A stretch of DNA of 64,000 bases, taken from assembly GCF_012844225.1 (NCBI RefSeq), contig NZ_JABAGQ010000006.1, forward strand, positions 124,001-188,000, given 5' to 3'. Shown piece after piece: positions 63,986 to 64,000 of the stretch; position 1 is the stretch's first letter, and the number at the start of each line of letters is the position of its first letter. The notes below the pieces were generated by a model. It was not told where the DNA came from. It did not search any database and saw only the letters and a list, made by a program, of their open reading frames with translations. The DNA is from Rhodococcus sp. 105337. GTDB lineage: Bacteria; Actinomycetota; Actinomycetes; Mycobacteriales; Mycobacteriaceae. The translations under genes and the position numbers were made by a program.

Positions 63986-64000
63986 GGAAGCGAGCCTCCT

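Noticed and set aside
1-64000. tRNA, rRNA, prophage or insertion-sequence genes
   Set aside because: I looked for tRNA-like arms in intergenic gaps, for transposase or integrase motifs in frames and for terminal inverted repeats; none was convincing.

Overview
The window looks like a chromosomal segment of a mycolic-acid-containing actinomycete, most likely Rhodococcus or a close Nocardiaceae relative. The evidence is high G+C, many GTG starts, 1- to 4-base stop/start overlaps, and a gene order that (from memory, not searched) follows the Mycobacterium tuberculosis chromosome from about Rv2783c to Rv2889c: gpsI/pnp, rpsO, ribF, mntR/sirR, truB, pptT, pptH, dinF, nrnA, rbfA, infB, ylxR, nusA, rimP, proS, efpA, cysG, mqo, mtr, map, a lipoprotein PBP, a GNAT gene, ispG, rip1, dxr, rlmN, cdsA, frr, pyrH, tsf. 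Most genes are on the minus strand.

Layout. 1-7.7 kb: a respiratory nitrate reductase operon read narK-narG-narH-narJ-narI on the minus strand, with narI cut by the left edge. 7.8-12 kb: pnp, rpsO and ribF, each with readable terminators or leaders. 12-15.3 kb: a plus-strand manganese ABC transporter (mntA-mntB-mntC) followed by its DtxR/MntR-type regulator; its promoter appears leaderless and overlaps a dyad. 15.3-26.3 kb: a tightly packed eleven-gene translation/RNA/cofactor cluster, rimP-nusA-ylxR-infB-DUF503-rbfA-nrnA-dinF-pptH-pptT-truB. 26.4-27.4 kb: two ferritin-like genes, one encoding a probable Tat lipoprotein. 27.4-30.9 kb: a small accessory block with a multi-pass membrane protein divergent from a TetR regulator, a phytanoyl-CoA dioxygenase-like enzyme and an O-methyltransferase. 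30.9-42.8 kb: core genes (proS, yaaA, an EfpA-like exporter, siroheme synthase, mqo, hydrolase plus mycothione reductase, a degenerate hydrolase, a DUF1360 protein, map). 42.9-47 kb: an accessory acyl-CoA synthetase, GAF-LuxR regulator and APC permease. 47-53.7 kb: a class B PBP lipoprotein, GNAT, ispG, rip1, dxr and a DUF2631 protein. 53.8-57.9 kb: a rearranged island in which a 5'-truncated crotonase and a 5'-truncated LivH-LivM permease abut head to head, followed by intact livG and livF. 57.9-64 kb: rlmN, a CitE-like lyase, a methyltransferase, cdsA, frr, pyrH and tsf.

The core functions are translation and RNA turnover, MEP-pathway isoprenoid synthesis, envelope proteolysis and thiol redox. 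The most unusual sequence signals are the probable deletion scar at about 54.59 kb; four short tandem-repeat loci sitting on gene boundaries (28.45, 30.03, 42.87 and 53.82 kb), two of which copy a stop codon and one a start codon; the leaderless manganese promoter with an overlapping dyad; and an alpha/beta-hydrolase-like protein that lacks its nucleophile. No tRNA, rRNA, CRISPR array, prophage or insertion sequence was recognised.
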